Origin: Vicinamibacterales bacterium
GTDB lineage: Bacteria > Acidobacteriota > Vicinamibacteria > Vicinamibacterales > UBA2999
Direction of reading: 5' to 3'
Length of the DNA stretch: 64,000 nucleotides
NCBI GenBank assembly: GCA_041394705.1
Contig: JAWKHS010000007.1
Coordinates: 124,001 to 188,000 of the forward strand
Part shown: one piece after another, positions 16,610 through 24,759 of the stretch
How positions within the stretch are numbered: the stretch's first letter is position 1
Layout of the letters: every line of letters begins with the position of its first letter
The notes under the pieces: model-generated
What the model saw: the letters and a program-made list of their open reading frames with translations, nothing else
Databases searched by the model: none
What the model was told of the DNA's origin: nothing
Position numbers and translations under genes: made by a program

Positions 16610-18046
16610 TCAGTAGTTCCACTGCACCTGCAGGCCCAGGCGATTGGCGCCCCGCGTCTCGGCGAACGGGAACGCGCTCGTCCGCGTGCGCCGGAACGTG
16701 TGCGTGAAGAGCCCCGTGATCTCCACCTCGGCCCACTTCGCGAACTCGACGCCGACATCCATCTCGTTCACGCGATCGGCGGGCGCGTTCCTGGCGAACT
16801 TCCTCGCCCCGTCGTAGTACTGCCAGCGCGTGAAGGGCAGCCAGGTGCCGAGGGCGTTGTTGGCGCGGTAGCTGAACTGCACGTAGCCGCCGTGGAGCGA
16901 TTGCGACGTGATGCTCCGGAGGTCGTCGGCGATCTGCGGTCCCTTGCCCACGTTCCACTCGGCCTCGATGCCGAACGGCTGCGGGAAGAGCACGGCCGTG
17001 ACGCCCACGCGCTCGTCGAGCACGCCGGACGACTGCTGCGCGGGCGTGAACGTCGCGCCCCCGGACGTGATGGCCTGGGTGGGAGCGACGAAGCGGCCGC
17101 GGTAGGCCTGGACGCCGAGCTCGTAGTAGCGGCCACCCCTGGTCCGGAAGGGATACGCCGCGCGCACGACCACGTGCGGATCACCGTTCTGGTCGGAGCG
17201 GTTCAGTCCCTGGCCGGAGTAGGCGCCGATCGCCAGGACGCCGTAGTCGCCCGATCCCTTGAGGCGGGCGTTCGCCAGGTCGCGGAAGCGCTGCTTTGCC
17301 GTCGCGCCGGCCCACATCAGCGCGGCGCCCAGGTCGCGCTCGCCCTCGACCGCGCTGTTCATGGCATCCGGGCGCTCGAACGCGGCGCGGTTCGAGCTCG
17401 ATTGCATGTTGACGAAGCCGAAGGGCACCTTCGACTGCCCCAGACGGATCCGGTAGGTCTTGGCGCCGTCCAGCCACACGTCGCCGTACAGGTCGCGCAT
17501 CTGGACCGCGAAGTCGCCGCTGCCGGTGGAACCGGCGAAGTCGCTCTGCGCGTAGAGCGACAGGTGCGGCGCCACATCGCCCTGAATCACCACGCGGCCG
17601 CGCCGGAGCTGAAAGCTCTCGTTGGCATTGACCGAGCGGTCGGGGGGGATCTCGAGCGCCGCGCCGCTGCCGCCATCGACCTCCGAGTAGCGCAGCTGCG
17701 AGTAGCCGCGAATGGAGAGCCGCTCGTACCACTTGCCCGCCAGGGCCGCCTGGACGACCGGGGCCGGCGCGCCCGTCGTCGCCGCCTTCACCTCCGCGAT
17801 CGCCCTGTCCTGCTCGAGGTCCTTGGCCGACGCCGCGCTCGCGGCCGGCGCGGGTGCCGGGGCGTCGGGCGCTTCGGCCACGGCGCGGATCTCCTCGTAC
17901 TCCTGGGCCGAGATCGAGCCGCGATCCCTGAGCACCTGCAGGAGGCGCAGGATGGCGGTGTTCGAGGCCCTGGCGGGAACCGGGACGGCCAACAGGAGGA
18001 ACAGGGCGGCCCAGACGGCGGTGACGGCGCGACGCGGAGTACACAT
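16610..18046 (-). CDS. Phosphate-selective porin O/P family outer-membrane protein
   Basis: About 478 residues. Signal peptide at 1-27 (AVWAALFLLLAVPVPARA), then an SAQEYEEIRAV-type helical/coiled segment with a Pro/Ala linker (about 28-110), as in other OprO/P-family proteins. From about residue 118 the sequence alternates polar and hydrophobic residues in beta-barrel style (YSQLRYSEVDG, GRVVIQGDVAPHLSLYAQSDFAG, GDVWLDGAKTYRIRLGQSKVPFGF) and ends with an aromatic-rich terminal strand LGLQVQWNY. ATG at 18046 starts the signal peptide. It lies at the end of the adaptor-permease-permease run on the same strand but has its own 70-base upstream gap containing a Pho-box-like repeat. Confidence 0.85.
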   Translation of the reverse strand: MCTPRRAVTAVWAALFLLLAVPVPARASNTAILRLLQVLRDRGSISAQEYEEIRAVAEAPDAPAPAPAASAASAKDLEQDRAIAEVKAATTGAPAPVVQAALAGKWYERLSIRGYSQLRYSEVDGGSGAALEIPPDRSVNANESFQLRRGRVVIQGDVAPHLSLYAQSDFAGSTGSGDFAVQMRDLYGDVWLDGAKTYRIRLGQSKVPFGFVNMQSSSNRAAFERPDAMNSAVEGERDLGAALMWAGATAKQRFRDLANARLKGSGDYGVLAIGAYSGQGLNRSDQNGDPHVVVRAAYPFRTRGGRYYELGVQAYRGRFVAPTQAITSGGATFTPAQQSSGVLDERVGVTAVLFPQPFGIEAEWNVGKGPQIADDLRSITSQSLHGGYVQFSYRANNALGTWLPFTRWQYYDGARKFARNAPADRVNEMDVGVEFAKWAEVEITGLFTHTFRRTRTSAFPFAETRGANRLGLQVQWNY

Positions 18047-18092
18047 GCGCCATACATGTACGAAACACATATTTCGCACACGTATCGGCGAT

Positions 18093-18110
18093 GTTACGGA
18101 TGCGTTACGG
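18093..18110 (-). promoter_or_regulatory. Pho-box-like direct repeat upstream of the porin gene
   Basis: On the minus strand two identical CCGTAAC heptamers are separated by four bases (11-base period), the geometry of a PhoB site (consensus CTGTCAT-N4-CTGTCAT, with CTGTAAC a common variant). It lies just past the stop of the upstream permease and 47 bases before the porin ATG. A GATACG-like sequence about 10 bases downstream could be the -10. The regulator is inferred from geometry only. Confidence 0.45.
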
Positions 18111-18115
18111 ACGGG

Positions 18116-19441
18116 TCACTCGTACCGAAGGGCCTCGATCGGGTCGAGCCGCGAGGCGCGCCAGGCCGGCACGAACGCGCTCACCAGCCCGACGACCATG
18201 AGGATCGCGGCGCAGATGGCGAGCAGTTCCACCGACAGCAGCAGGTGGATGTCCGCCGACCGCGAGCGGTCGTCGAGCAGCTCGGACAGGAACGGGCGGG
18301 GGCTCACGAGCAGCACCAATCCCCACGAGACCAGGACGCCGATGGCGCCGCCGGCCACCGCCGTCGCCATGCCCTCCATGAGGAACTGCAGCAGGATCGA
18401 GCGACGCCGGGCGCCCAGCGCCTTCCGGATGCCGATCTCGCGCGTCCGCTCGGTGACGGACACGAACATGACGTTCATCACGCCCACGCCGCCGATGGCC
18501 AGCGTCAGCACCCCGATGAACGTGAGCACGAGCTTCAGGCCCAGCGTGATGCCAGCCGTGATCTGGGCCGTCTGCGAGGAGCCGAACAGCCTGAGCGCGC
18601 GCTCGTCGTTCGGATCGAAGCCGAGCCGCTTGCCGAGCGTCTCCTTCACGTAGCGGGTCGCCCGGTCTTCCTTCGAGGCGTCCACCGCCTGGTACACCAT
18701 CACCGTGGAGTACTCGGTGTTCCAGAGCTGCCCGGCCGTGGTGTACGGGATGAAGATCGACTCCTTGTCCGGGCGCATGTAGTTCGAGAGCTGCACCTTC
18801 TCCCGCTGGACGCCGGCCACCTCGAACGCCATCCCGCCGATCCGGACCCGCTGGCCCACGGGGGGAACGTTGCCGAAGATCTTCCGGGCGACCTCGCTGC
18901 CGAGGAATGCCACCCGACGCTGGAGGCGCACGTCCTCCGCGTCCGGGAACCGTCCCGCCTGCACCCATTGGCTGCGCATCACGGCGTACTCGGGCGACAC
19001 GCCCCGCACCAGGAACGAGCCCTGCTTGGCGCCCCAGCTGATGTTGAACTCCTTCGTGAACTCCGGGCTCACGAACTTGACGAAGGGAAGGCCGCGCACC
19101 GAGAGGACGTCGGCTTCCTTGAGCCGGATTCGCTTGCCGGCGCGTTCGCCACCGGCCTGGGAGGAGGTCTGCCCCGGCCAGACGATCACCACGCCGTCCC
19201 CGAAGGCGCCTCGGAACCCGCGTTCGAGCGCGGCCTGGAACCCATTGCCGTACGCGAGCAGCATGACCACGGACACGATGCCCCAGGAGATGCCGAGCAT
19301 CGACAGGCCCGCGCGCACCCGGTTGCGCGCGAGCCCGGCGGCCGCCTCGCGGACCACGTCGCCGAGCCGGGCGCCCCCGGCGGTCCGCGGGCGCGGGATG
19401 GCGGCGATCGGCACGGCGGACGCGGTGTCGTGGGCGGCCAT
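18116..19441 (-). CDS. ABC transporter permease, MacB/FtsX type (second of pair)
   Basis: A 441-residue inner-membrane permease without an ATPase domain. Topology follows the MacB/FtsX plan: one N-terminal membrane segment (about 38-62, SMLGISWGIVSVVMLLAYGNG), a large periplasmic MacB-PCD domain (about 65-310), and three C-terminal segments containing the FtsX signature TLAIGGVGVMNVMFVSVTERTREIGIRKA (given here in part: ERTREIGIRKALGAR). ATG at 19441 lies four bases after the stop of the preceding permease, so the two are coupled. No ATP-binding protein is encoded in the neighbourhood. Likely part of an adaptor-linked export or mechanotransmission system. Confidence 0.88.
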   Translation of the reverse strand: MAAHDTASAVPIAAIPRPRTAGGARLGDVVREAAAGLARNRVRAGLSMLGISWGIVSVVMLLAYGNGFQAALERGFRGAFGDGVVIVWPGQTSSQAGGERAGKRIRLKEADVLSVRGLPFVKFVSPEFTKEFNISWGAKQGSFLVRGVSPEYAVMRSQWVQAGRFPDAEDVRLQRRVAFLGSEVARKIFGNVPPVGQRVRIGGMAFEVAGVQREKVQLSNYMRPDKESIFIPYTTAGQLWNTEYSTVMVYQAVDASKEDRATRYVKETLGKRLGFDPNDERALRLFGSSQTAQITAGITLGLKLVLTFIGVLTLAIGGVGVMNVMFVSVTERTREIGIRKALGARRRSILLQFLMEGMATAVAGGAIGVLVSWGLVLLVSPRPFLSELLDDRSRSADIHLLLSVELLAICAAILMVVGLVSAFVPAWRASRLDPIEALRYE

Positions 19442-19445
19442 GGAC

Positions 19446-20741
19446 CTAGGCGTCGTAGCGGAGCGCTTCCACCGGCGGGAGGAGCGACGCACGGCGCGCG
19501 GGATAGGTGGAGGTCACGACGCCGATGAGCACCAGCACGCCGAGGGCCAGGGCCCCGGACTGCCACGTCATGACCATCCCCTGGAACCGCGGCGGCATGG
19601 GCAGCTGGTTGACGGCCTCGCACAGTCCGGCGGCGAGCGCGAAACCGATGCCGCCGCTCAGCATGGTCAGGAAGAAGCCCTCGAGGAAGAACTGACGCTG
19701 GATGGCCGCCGTCGTCGCCCCGAGCGCCTTGCGGACGCCGATCTCGCGCGTACGCTCCCGGACGGCGACCAGCATGATGTTCATCACGCCCAGCCCGCCC
19801 AGCGCGAGCGTCACCAGGCCGACGGTCCAGAAGAAGTCGCGCATGGTGTCGATCATCCGTCCGAACATCAGCGTCTCGAGGGAGGTGTCCCACACGCTCA
19901 AGGCGTCGCGGTCGGCCGGCTCGAACCCGTGCCGGGCGGCGAGCACGCGCCGCACGTCCTTCTCGAGCGGCCAGTCGATGTCGGCGATGCGGCCGGTGCG
20001 CGCGTCGAGCACGGACTCGAGGCCGTCGACCACCTGGAGCCGGGGCGCGACGATGATCTGCGACAGCGTGCCAGCCGGGACGTCCGGCCGCGGGAAGTCG
20101 CGGGCCATGGCGGCGAACGGGACGAACACCTTGTCGTTGTCGGGCCCGCTGTAGTTGCTGTCCTGTTCCTTCTTGCGGATTTTCCCGACCACGGCGTACG
20201 GGAGACCGTTGATCTGGACGATCTCTCCCAAGCCCTCGTGAGCGCCGAAGAGCTGATCCCAGGCATCGGCGCCGATGATGGCCACGCGTCGCACCTGCTC
20301 CTCGTCGGGCCACCCGAAGACCCGGCCGTGCTCGACGTCGATCGTGCGAATCGCCTGGTACTGGGGCTCGACGCCATGGACGCTCAGCGCGGCGGCGTTG
20401 TAGCGGCTCTTCACCTGGAGCCCGCCGCGGTTGATCTCGGGGCTGACCACGGCGGCCAGGGGCGACCCGGCGGCGATGGCCCTGGCGTCCTCGAGCGTCA
20501 GGAAGATCTGCCGGCCCGCCCGCTGCCCGCCCGCCTGCATCGTCGTGCGGCCGCCCCAGACGATGGCGATGTTCTTGCCGAGCTCCTCGAGCACGGTCTG
20601 GTTGCCGCGCTGAAAGCCCTCGCCGGTGGCCGACAGGATCACGACGGCGATGACGCCCCACAGGATGCCGAACATCGTCAGCACGCTGCGCAGCTTGTTC
20701 GCGCGCAGGTTGTCGATGGCCTGTCGAATCGCCTCGCCCAT
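19446..20741 (-). CDS. ABC transporter permease, MacB/FtsX type (first of pair)
   Basis: A 431-residue permease paralogous to its downstream neighbour. N-terminal membrane segment at about 19-40 (SVLTMFGILWGVIAVVIL), periplasmic MacB-PCD-like domain, then three C-terminal segments with GGLGVMNIMLVAVRERTREIGVRKALGA. The periplasmic region holds the usual VVSPEINRG and YSGPDNDKVFVPF segments. ATG at 20741 is chosen since it opens the conserved MGEAIRQAIDNLRANKLRSVLT start. It lies 56 bases downstream of the MacA-like adaptor. The paired permeases probably form a heterodimer; the ATPase must be supplied from elsewhere. Confidence 0.88.
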   Translation of the reverse strand: MGEAIRQAIDNLRANKLRSVLTMFGILWGVIAVVILSATGEGFQRGNQTVLEELGKNIAIVWGGRTTMQAGGQRAGRQIFLTLEDARAIAAGSPLAAVVSPEINRGGLQVKSRYNAAALSVHGVEPQYQAIRTIDVEHGRVFGWPDEEQVRRVAIIGADAWDQLFGAHEGLGEIVQINGLPYAVVGKIRKKEQDSNYSGPDNDKVFVPFAAMARDFPRPDVPAGTLSQIIVAPRLQVVDGLESVLDARTGRIADIDWPLEKDVRRVLAARHGFEPADRDALSVWDTSLETLMFGRMIDTMRDFFWTVGLVTLALGGLGVMNIMLVAVRERTREIGVRKALGATTAAIQRQFFLEGFFLTMLSGGIGFALAAGLCEAVNQLPMPPRFQGMVMTWQSGALALGVLVLIGVVTSTYPARRASLLPPVEALRYDA

Positions 20742-20797
20742 CGTGCGTCCCAGTCCCGGGCCCCGGATCCCGGGCCCCGCCCTCGTCCGGCGCGGCG

Positions 20798-21988
20798 TCA
20801 GCCGGGCAGGACCACCTTGTCTCCGGCCTTCAGGCCGTCGACGACCTCGGTGCGCGTCCCGTTGCCGATGCCGACCTTCACGGGCACGCGCCGGCGGCCG
20901 GAGTCGGTCCCCGGATCGGCGACCTCCACGAAGGCGGCCCTCGTCTCGTCGTAGAGGACCGCGGCCTCGGGCACGATGAGCGTGTCCGGCCGCTCCTCCA
21001 GGATGACCTCCGCGTTGGCGGTCATGTTCGCCTTCAACTGCTTGCCGGGGTTTTCGATCGACACCTCGATCTCGAAGGTCGTGACGTTGTCCTTCTCGAC
21101 GCCGATCGGCGAGATCTGGGTGACCTTCCCCGTGAACGTCTTGTCCCGGAAGCTCTCGGTCGTGATGCGCGCGGGCATGCCCAGCCTGACGAAGCCGATG
21201 TCGGCCTCGTCCACCTTGCCGCGCACGAACACCTGGCCGATGTCGCCGAGGGTCATCACCAGGGTGGCGTTGGCGCCCAGATTGAGGATGGACGACACCG
21301 GGCTCCCGATCTCCACGTCGCGCGTGAGGACGGTACCGGCGATGGGCGCCCGGATGGTCGCGTTGGCCAGCTCTTCCTCGGCGCGCTCGGTCGCCGCCTG
21401 GGCCTGCGCCACCTGGGCCCGGGCCTCCTGCACCTTCGCGCGGCTCACGAGCAGCTGCGACTGCGCAGCCCGCTGCCGGTTGAGCGCCTGTTCGTACGCC
21501 GTCCTGGCCTGGTCCAGGGCTTCCTGCGAGATGAGCTTCTGCGCCGACAACTCGCGAGCCCGCTCGTTCGCCGACTTCGCGAAGGCCACGTCGGGCGCCT
21601 CGGCTTCGATCTCGTTCTTCCTGGCCTGGGCTTCGGCGGCGGTCTGGGCCGCGCGAGCGGCCTCGAGATTCGCCCTCGCCTCGCGCAGCCGCGCGTTCAG
21701 GTTCTCCTTGTCCAGTTCCGCCAGGACCTGGCCGGGGGCGATCTGGGAATCGACGTCGACGGCCAGGCGCTCGATGATGCCGTTGGCCTTCGACTTGATC
21801 TCGACCTTGGTGATCGGCTCGATCTTCCCGGTTGCGACCACCGATCGCACCATGGGGCCGCGCTCGACCGTCGCCAGGCGCGAGGGATCGATGGGGGCGC
21901 CGGCGCCGTTGGCGGTCGAGAAGTAGGCGCCGGCGGCCACGAGGGCCAGGACGGAGCCGCCGAAGGTGAGCTTGCGCGTTCTGGACAT
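20798..21988 (-). CDS. Periplasmic adaptor (membrane fusion) protein, MacA/HlyD type
   Basis: About 396 residues. One N-terminal membrane anchor (LTFGGSVLALVAAGAYF), a lipoyl half-motif followed by a long alanine/glutamate-rich helical hairpin (about 85-185, LREARANLEAARAAQTAAEAQ and similar), the second lipoyl half (TIRAPIAGTVLTRDVEIGSPVS), then beta-barrel and membrane-proximal domains ending ...DGLKAGDKVVLPG. This is the adaptor of a MacAB-type or RND-type pump, here followed by two permeases. An alternative ATG at 22003 has a TAATTC box ten bases upstream and would add five residues. Substrate not evident. Confidence 0.88.
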   Translation of the reverse strand: MSRTRKLTFGGSVLALVAAGAYFSTANGAGAPIDPSRLATVERGPMVRSVVATGKIEPITKVEIKSKANGIIERLAVDVDSQIAPGQVLAELDKENLNARLREARANLEAARAAQTAAEAQARKNEIEAEAPDVAFAKSANERARELSAQKLISQEALDQARTAYEQALNRQRAAQSQLLVSRAKVQEARAQVAQAQAATERAEEELANATIRAPIAGTVLTRDVEIGSPVSSILNLGANATLVMTLGDIGQVFVRGKVDEADIGFVRLGMPARITTESFRDKTFTGKVTQISPIGVEKDNVTTFEIEVSIENPGKQLKANMTANAEVILEERPDTLIVPEAAVLYDETRAAFVEVADPGTDSGRRRVPVKVGIGNGTRTEVVDGLKAGDKVVLPG

Positions 21989-22062
21989 GACGGGTGGGCG
22001 CATCGGCCACTAGGAATTACGGGCACCCAGACGGCCGGGTTCCGGGACGGCTCCGCGGTTGG

Positions 22063-22068
22063 TACAAT
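22063..22068 (+). promoter_or_regulatory. Likely -10 box (TACAAT) ten bases before the FHA gene
   Basis: TACAAT lies ten bases before the ATG at 22079, with CCCGTCCCGC between and no ribosome-binding sequence. It fits leaderless transcription. No clear -35. Confidence 0.45.
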
Positions 22069-22078
22069 CCCGTCCCGC

Positions 22079-22387
22079 ATGTGGCTTCTCGAGTCCGCCG
22101 CCGACGCCTCCGAACGCCTGCTCTTCCGGATCCTGCCGGGCGGAATCAAGACGGTGGGCCGGGCGCCGAGAGCGGACTTCGTCGTGGACGCCCCGCTGGT
22201 GTCACGCCTGCACTGCCGCCTCACGCTCCAGTCCGATGGCCTGCTGGTCGAGGACCTCGAGAGCACGAACGGCACGTTCGTGAACGGCGAGCGCGTCCAG
22301 AAGCTGCTGATGCGCAGCGGCGACGCGCTGAAGGTGGGGCGAGTGGAGTTCTCGGTCCGCGAGGCCGGGGACGCCGGCGGCGCGTGA
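22079..22387 (+). CDS. Stand-alone FHA domain protein
   Basis: A 102-residue protein that is nearly all a forkhead-associated domain, which binds phosphothreonine peptides. Conserved positions are Gly27-Arg28 (VGRAPRADF), Ser42-Arg43 and His45 (VSRLHCRL), and Asn64-Gly65 with Asn69-Gly70 (STNGTFVNG). It has no membrane segment. FHA proteins usually act downstream of Ser/Thr kinases; the nearest such kinase in the window is about 21 kb away. It is transcribed divergently from the adaptor-permease run and converges on the metallo-hydrolase gene. Confidence 0.9.
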   Translation: MWLLESAADASERLLFRILPGGIKTVGRAPRADFVVDAPLVSRLHCRLTLQSDGLLVEDLESTNGTFVNGERVQKLLMRSGDALKVGRVEFSVREAGDAGGA

Positions 22388-22409
22388 CGCGCGACCAGCG
22401 AGCCTGAGC

Positions 22410-23072
22410 TCAGCCGCGGGTGGCGGCGGCCCAGTCGAGCAGGAACGGGTTGGTCTGCCGCTCCCGGCCGATGGTCGTGTCGGGGCCGTGGCCGGGGCGG
22501 ACGACCGCGTCGTCGCCGAACGGCAGCAGCACGCCGGTGATGGCCCGCATCAGCACGTCGTAGTTCCCGCCGGGCAGATCTGTCCGGCCGATCGACCCGG
22601 CGAACAGCGTGTCGCCGACGAAGAGGTCCATGCCCGGCACCCCTCGCGGGCCCACCTGGAGGCACACGTTGCCCGGGCAGTGGCCGGGCGTGTGATGCAC
22701 GAACACGTCGTAGTCGCCGAACCGGATCGGCCCCGGCCCGTCGTAGTAGCGGTCGACCGGCGGCGGCGGCTCGAGCTCGTAGCCGAACATGGCGCCCTGC
22801 TCCACGGCGTGGGCGTAGAGCCAGGCGTCGTCGGGGTGCAGCCAGATCGGCGCGCCCAGGGCCCGCTTCGCCGCGGCCACTCCAGACACGTGGTCCACGT
22901 GGGCGTGGGTGAGGAGGAGGCCCGTCACCGTCAGCCGCTCGCGCGCGACGTAGTCGAGCAGATCCTGGACCTCGTCCCCGGGATCGATGTAGATGGCCTC
23001 GCGCGTCCGCTCGCAGCTGACGACGAAGCCGTTCTTGAGGAAGGGCGGCGCGCACGCGGACTCGATCACCAT
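22410..23072 (-). CDS. Metallo-beta-lactamase-fold hydrolase, glyoxalase II-like
   Basis: About 220 residues, the usual length of the short glyoxalase II-like group. The metal-binding motif THAHVDH is at about 56-62, with the further ligands in HTPGHCPGN, in the FVGDTLFAGSIGRTDLP segment, and in the late GHGPDTTIG. The reaction is probably hydrolysis of a thioester such as a glutathione or other thiol conjugate; persulfide dioxygenase is less likely. ATG at 23072 has GAGGAAG six bases upstream. It follows the SDR gene by two bases, so the two are cotranscribed. Confidence 0.88.
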   Translation of the reverse strand: MVIESACAPPFLKNGFVVSCERTREAIYIDPGDEVQDLLDYVARERLTVTGLLLTHAHVDHVSGVAAAKRALGAPIWLHPDDAWLYAHAVEQGAMFGYELEPPPPVDRYYDGPGPIRFGDYDVFVHHTPGHCPGNVCLQVGPRGVPGMDLFVGDTLFAGSIGRTDLPGGNYDVLMRAITGVLLPFGDDAVVRPGHGPDTTIGRERQTNPFLLDWAAATRG

Positions 23073-23074
23073 GG

Positions 23075-23788
23075 CTACTTCCTCGGCGGACGGGCGGGCC
23101 GGATCTCGATGCGGCTGGGCAGGCTCCGCGCCGGATGGGACAGGAGGTGCAGGACCGCAGCAGCCACGTCCTCGGGGTGCAGCTTCCAGTCGGCGCCCGC
23201 GTCCGGCGCCCTGCCGCTGAAGCCCGTCGCCACAGAGCCCGGGCAGATCTGGGCGACGCGGATTCCGTCGTGCCGTACTTCCTGCATCAGGGCCTCGCTG
23301 AAGGCGTCGAGACCGGCCTTGGTCGCGCAGTAGGCGGCGCCGCCGACGAAGGGGTTCTTGCCGGCCAGGCTGCTGACGTTCACGATCCAGCCGCCGCCGC
23401 GGGCCTTGAGATGCGGCAGCGCGGTCCGGCAGCAGTGGAAGACCCCGGTCAGGTTCGTGTCGATGAGGCGATGCCACTCGGCCTCGTCGAGATCGGCGAT
23501 GGGCGCGCCGACGCCGACGCCCGCGTTGTTCACGAGCAGGTCGAGGCCGCCGAACCGCTGGGTCGCGGCGTCGATGGCCCGGCGGACGGCCCCCGCGTCG
23601 CGGACGTCGCACTCGAGGCCCATGACGCGGGTGGCGTCACCGGCGGCGAGCGCGACGGCCGTCTCGGCCCGCTGCGCCGACTCGATCGACGTGCCGGTCA
23701 GCGCCACCGAGTCGCCGCGCGCCACCAACGCTTTCACGACCGCGAGGCCGATGCCCCGCGTCCCCCCCGTGACGAACGCTACCGCCAT
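23075..23788 (-). CDS. Short-chain dehydrogenase/reductase
   Basis: A 237-residue NAD(P)-dependent oxidoreductase of classical SDR type. The nucleotide-binding motif TGGTRGIG is at about 7-14, NNAG at about 87-90, the catalytic Ser in NVSSLAG, and YxxxK as YCATK. The PGSVATGF segment is also classical. ATG at 23788 is preceded by GAGGGG. It resembles 3-oxoacyl-ACP reductase-like and sepiapterin-reductase-like SDRs, but the substrate cannot be told. It leads a two-gene unit with the metallo-hydrolase. Confidence 0.9.
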   Translation of the reverse strand: MAVAFVTGGTRGIGLAVVKALVARGDSVALTGTSIESAQRAETAVALAAGDATRVMGLECDVRDAGAVRRAIDAATQRFGGLDLLVNNAGVGVGAPIADLDEAEWHRLIDTNLTGVFHCCRTALPHLKARGGGWIVNVSSLAGKNPFVGGAAYCATKAGLDAFSEALMQEVRHDGIRVAQICPGSVATGFSGRAPDAGADWKLHPEDVAAAVLHLLSHPARSLPSRIEIRPARPPRK

Positions 23789-23881
23789 CGTGCCCCTCGT
23801 CCAGCGGCTGGCGGCCCGCCAGCCGGAGCGCACCGGGAGGGGCTGGCAAATCCACGCCCCGGTTCCCTGGCCCCGAGCCCC

Positions 23882-23887
23882 TAGAAT
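23882..23887 (+). promoter_or_regulatory. Likely -10 box (TAGAAT) six bases before the dehydrogenase-like gene
   Basis: TAGAAT is followed by ATCCCC and then the GTG at 23894. There is no space for a ribosome site, which supports a leaderless transcript. No -35 found. Confidence 0.4.
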
Positions 23888-23893
23888 ATCCCC

Positions 23894-24742
23894 GTGTCCA
23901 CCCTCGCCGTGCTGGGCGCCGGACCGATCGGCGCGGCGACCACCTACCTCGCGGCGGCCTCTGGCACGGCGCGCCGCGTCGTCCTCGTGGACGACGCCGC
24001 CGACGTCGCACGCGGCCTCGCCCTCGACATCCGGCAATCGGGCTCGATCACGGGGTCGGATGCGGCCGTGGATGGCACGGGCGACATCGGCGCCATCCTG
24101 GGCGCCTCGGTCGTGGTGGTGGCCGATCGGCATGGCGCGACCGGCGGCCGCACGGACGCCGAACTCGCCGCCCTGGCGGCGGCGCGAACGCTCAATCCGC
24201 GCGCGCTCATGGTGTGCGCCGGGCCCGACGACGCCGGCCTCGTCGAGCACCTGGTCAATGAGCGGGCCGCGGACCGCCGGCGCGTGGTCGCGGCGGCGCC
24301 CGAGGCGCTGCGAAGCGGCGCGGCGGCCCTGGCGGCGCTGGAGGCGGGCACGTCACCCCTCGACGTGGTCCTGGCGGTGCTGGGGCGGCCGCCCAGGGAG
24401 CTGTTCGTGGGCTGGTCGGGGGCGTCCATCGGCGGCTCTGCGGCCGCCGATGTCCTGACGCCGCCCGCCTTGAGCCGTCTGGACGGCCAAGTGGCCAGGC
24501 TGTGGCCACCCGGGCCGTTCGCCCTGGCGGCGGCGGCCGTCCGCGTGGCCGGCCGCTTCGCGGACCTGACGCCAGGCTGGTGCTGCGTGTTCCTGGTCCC
24601 GCCCGCGGACGAGGGTCCGCGGACGCGCGGCGTGGCCATCCCGGCCGCGTTCGACTCCCACGGAGTCACACCCCACTGGCCGGCGCTCGCGCCCAGGGAC
24701 CGCGTCCGCCTGGCGTCGCTTGCTGGAGGACGGACGGGCTGA
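23894..24742 (+). CDS. Malate/lactate dehydrogenase-like protein lacking catalytic residues
   Basis: A 282-residue protein with the N-terminal Rossmann fold of the MDH/LDH family: GAGPIG at 8-13, an acidic VLVDDAA strand end, then a GLALDIRQSGSITGSD segment that mirrors the MDH GKALD...G.D pattern. Downstream the family landmarks decay. The NPVD position reads GPDD. The substrate-binding LDSAR region reads APEALRSG. The HGD motif with the catalytic His reads GWSGAS. The C-terminal domain is shorter than the usual 310-320 residue family. It is probably a non-catalytic relative or an enzyme with changed chemistry. Its end converges on the ECF sigma gene. Confidence 0.65.
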   Translation: MSTLAVLGAGPIGAATTYLAAASGTARRVVLVDDAADVARGLALDIRQSGSITGSDAAVDGTGDIGAILGASVVVVADRHGATGGRTDAELAALAAARTLNPRALMVCAGPDDAGLVEHLVNERAADRRRVVAAAPEALRSGAAALAALEAGTSPLDVVLAVLGRPPRELFVGWSGASIGGSAAADVLTPPALSRLDGQVARLWPPGPFALAAAAVRVAGRFADLTPGWCCVFLVPPADEGPRTRGVAIPAAFDSHGVTPHWPALAPRDRVRLASLAGGRTG

Positions 24743-24759
24743 CGGGGCGCCGGCCGGGA

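Noticed and set aside
18047..18062. TACATGTA palindrome before the porin gene as an operator
   Set aside because: Only eight bases and common by chance in the local AT-richer stretch; the 11-base-period repeat is more telling.
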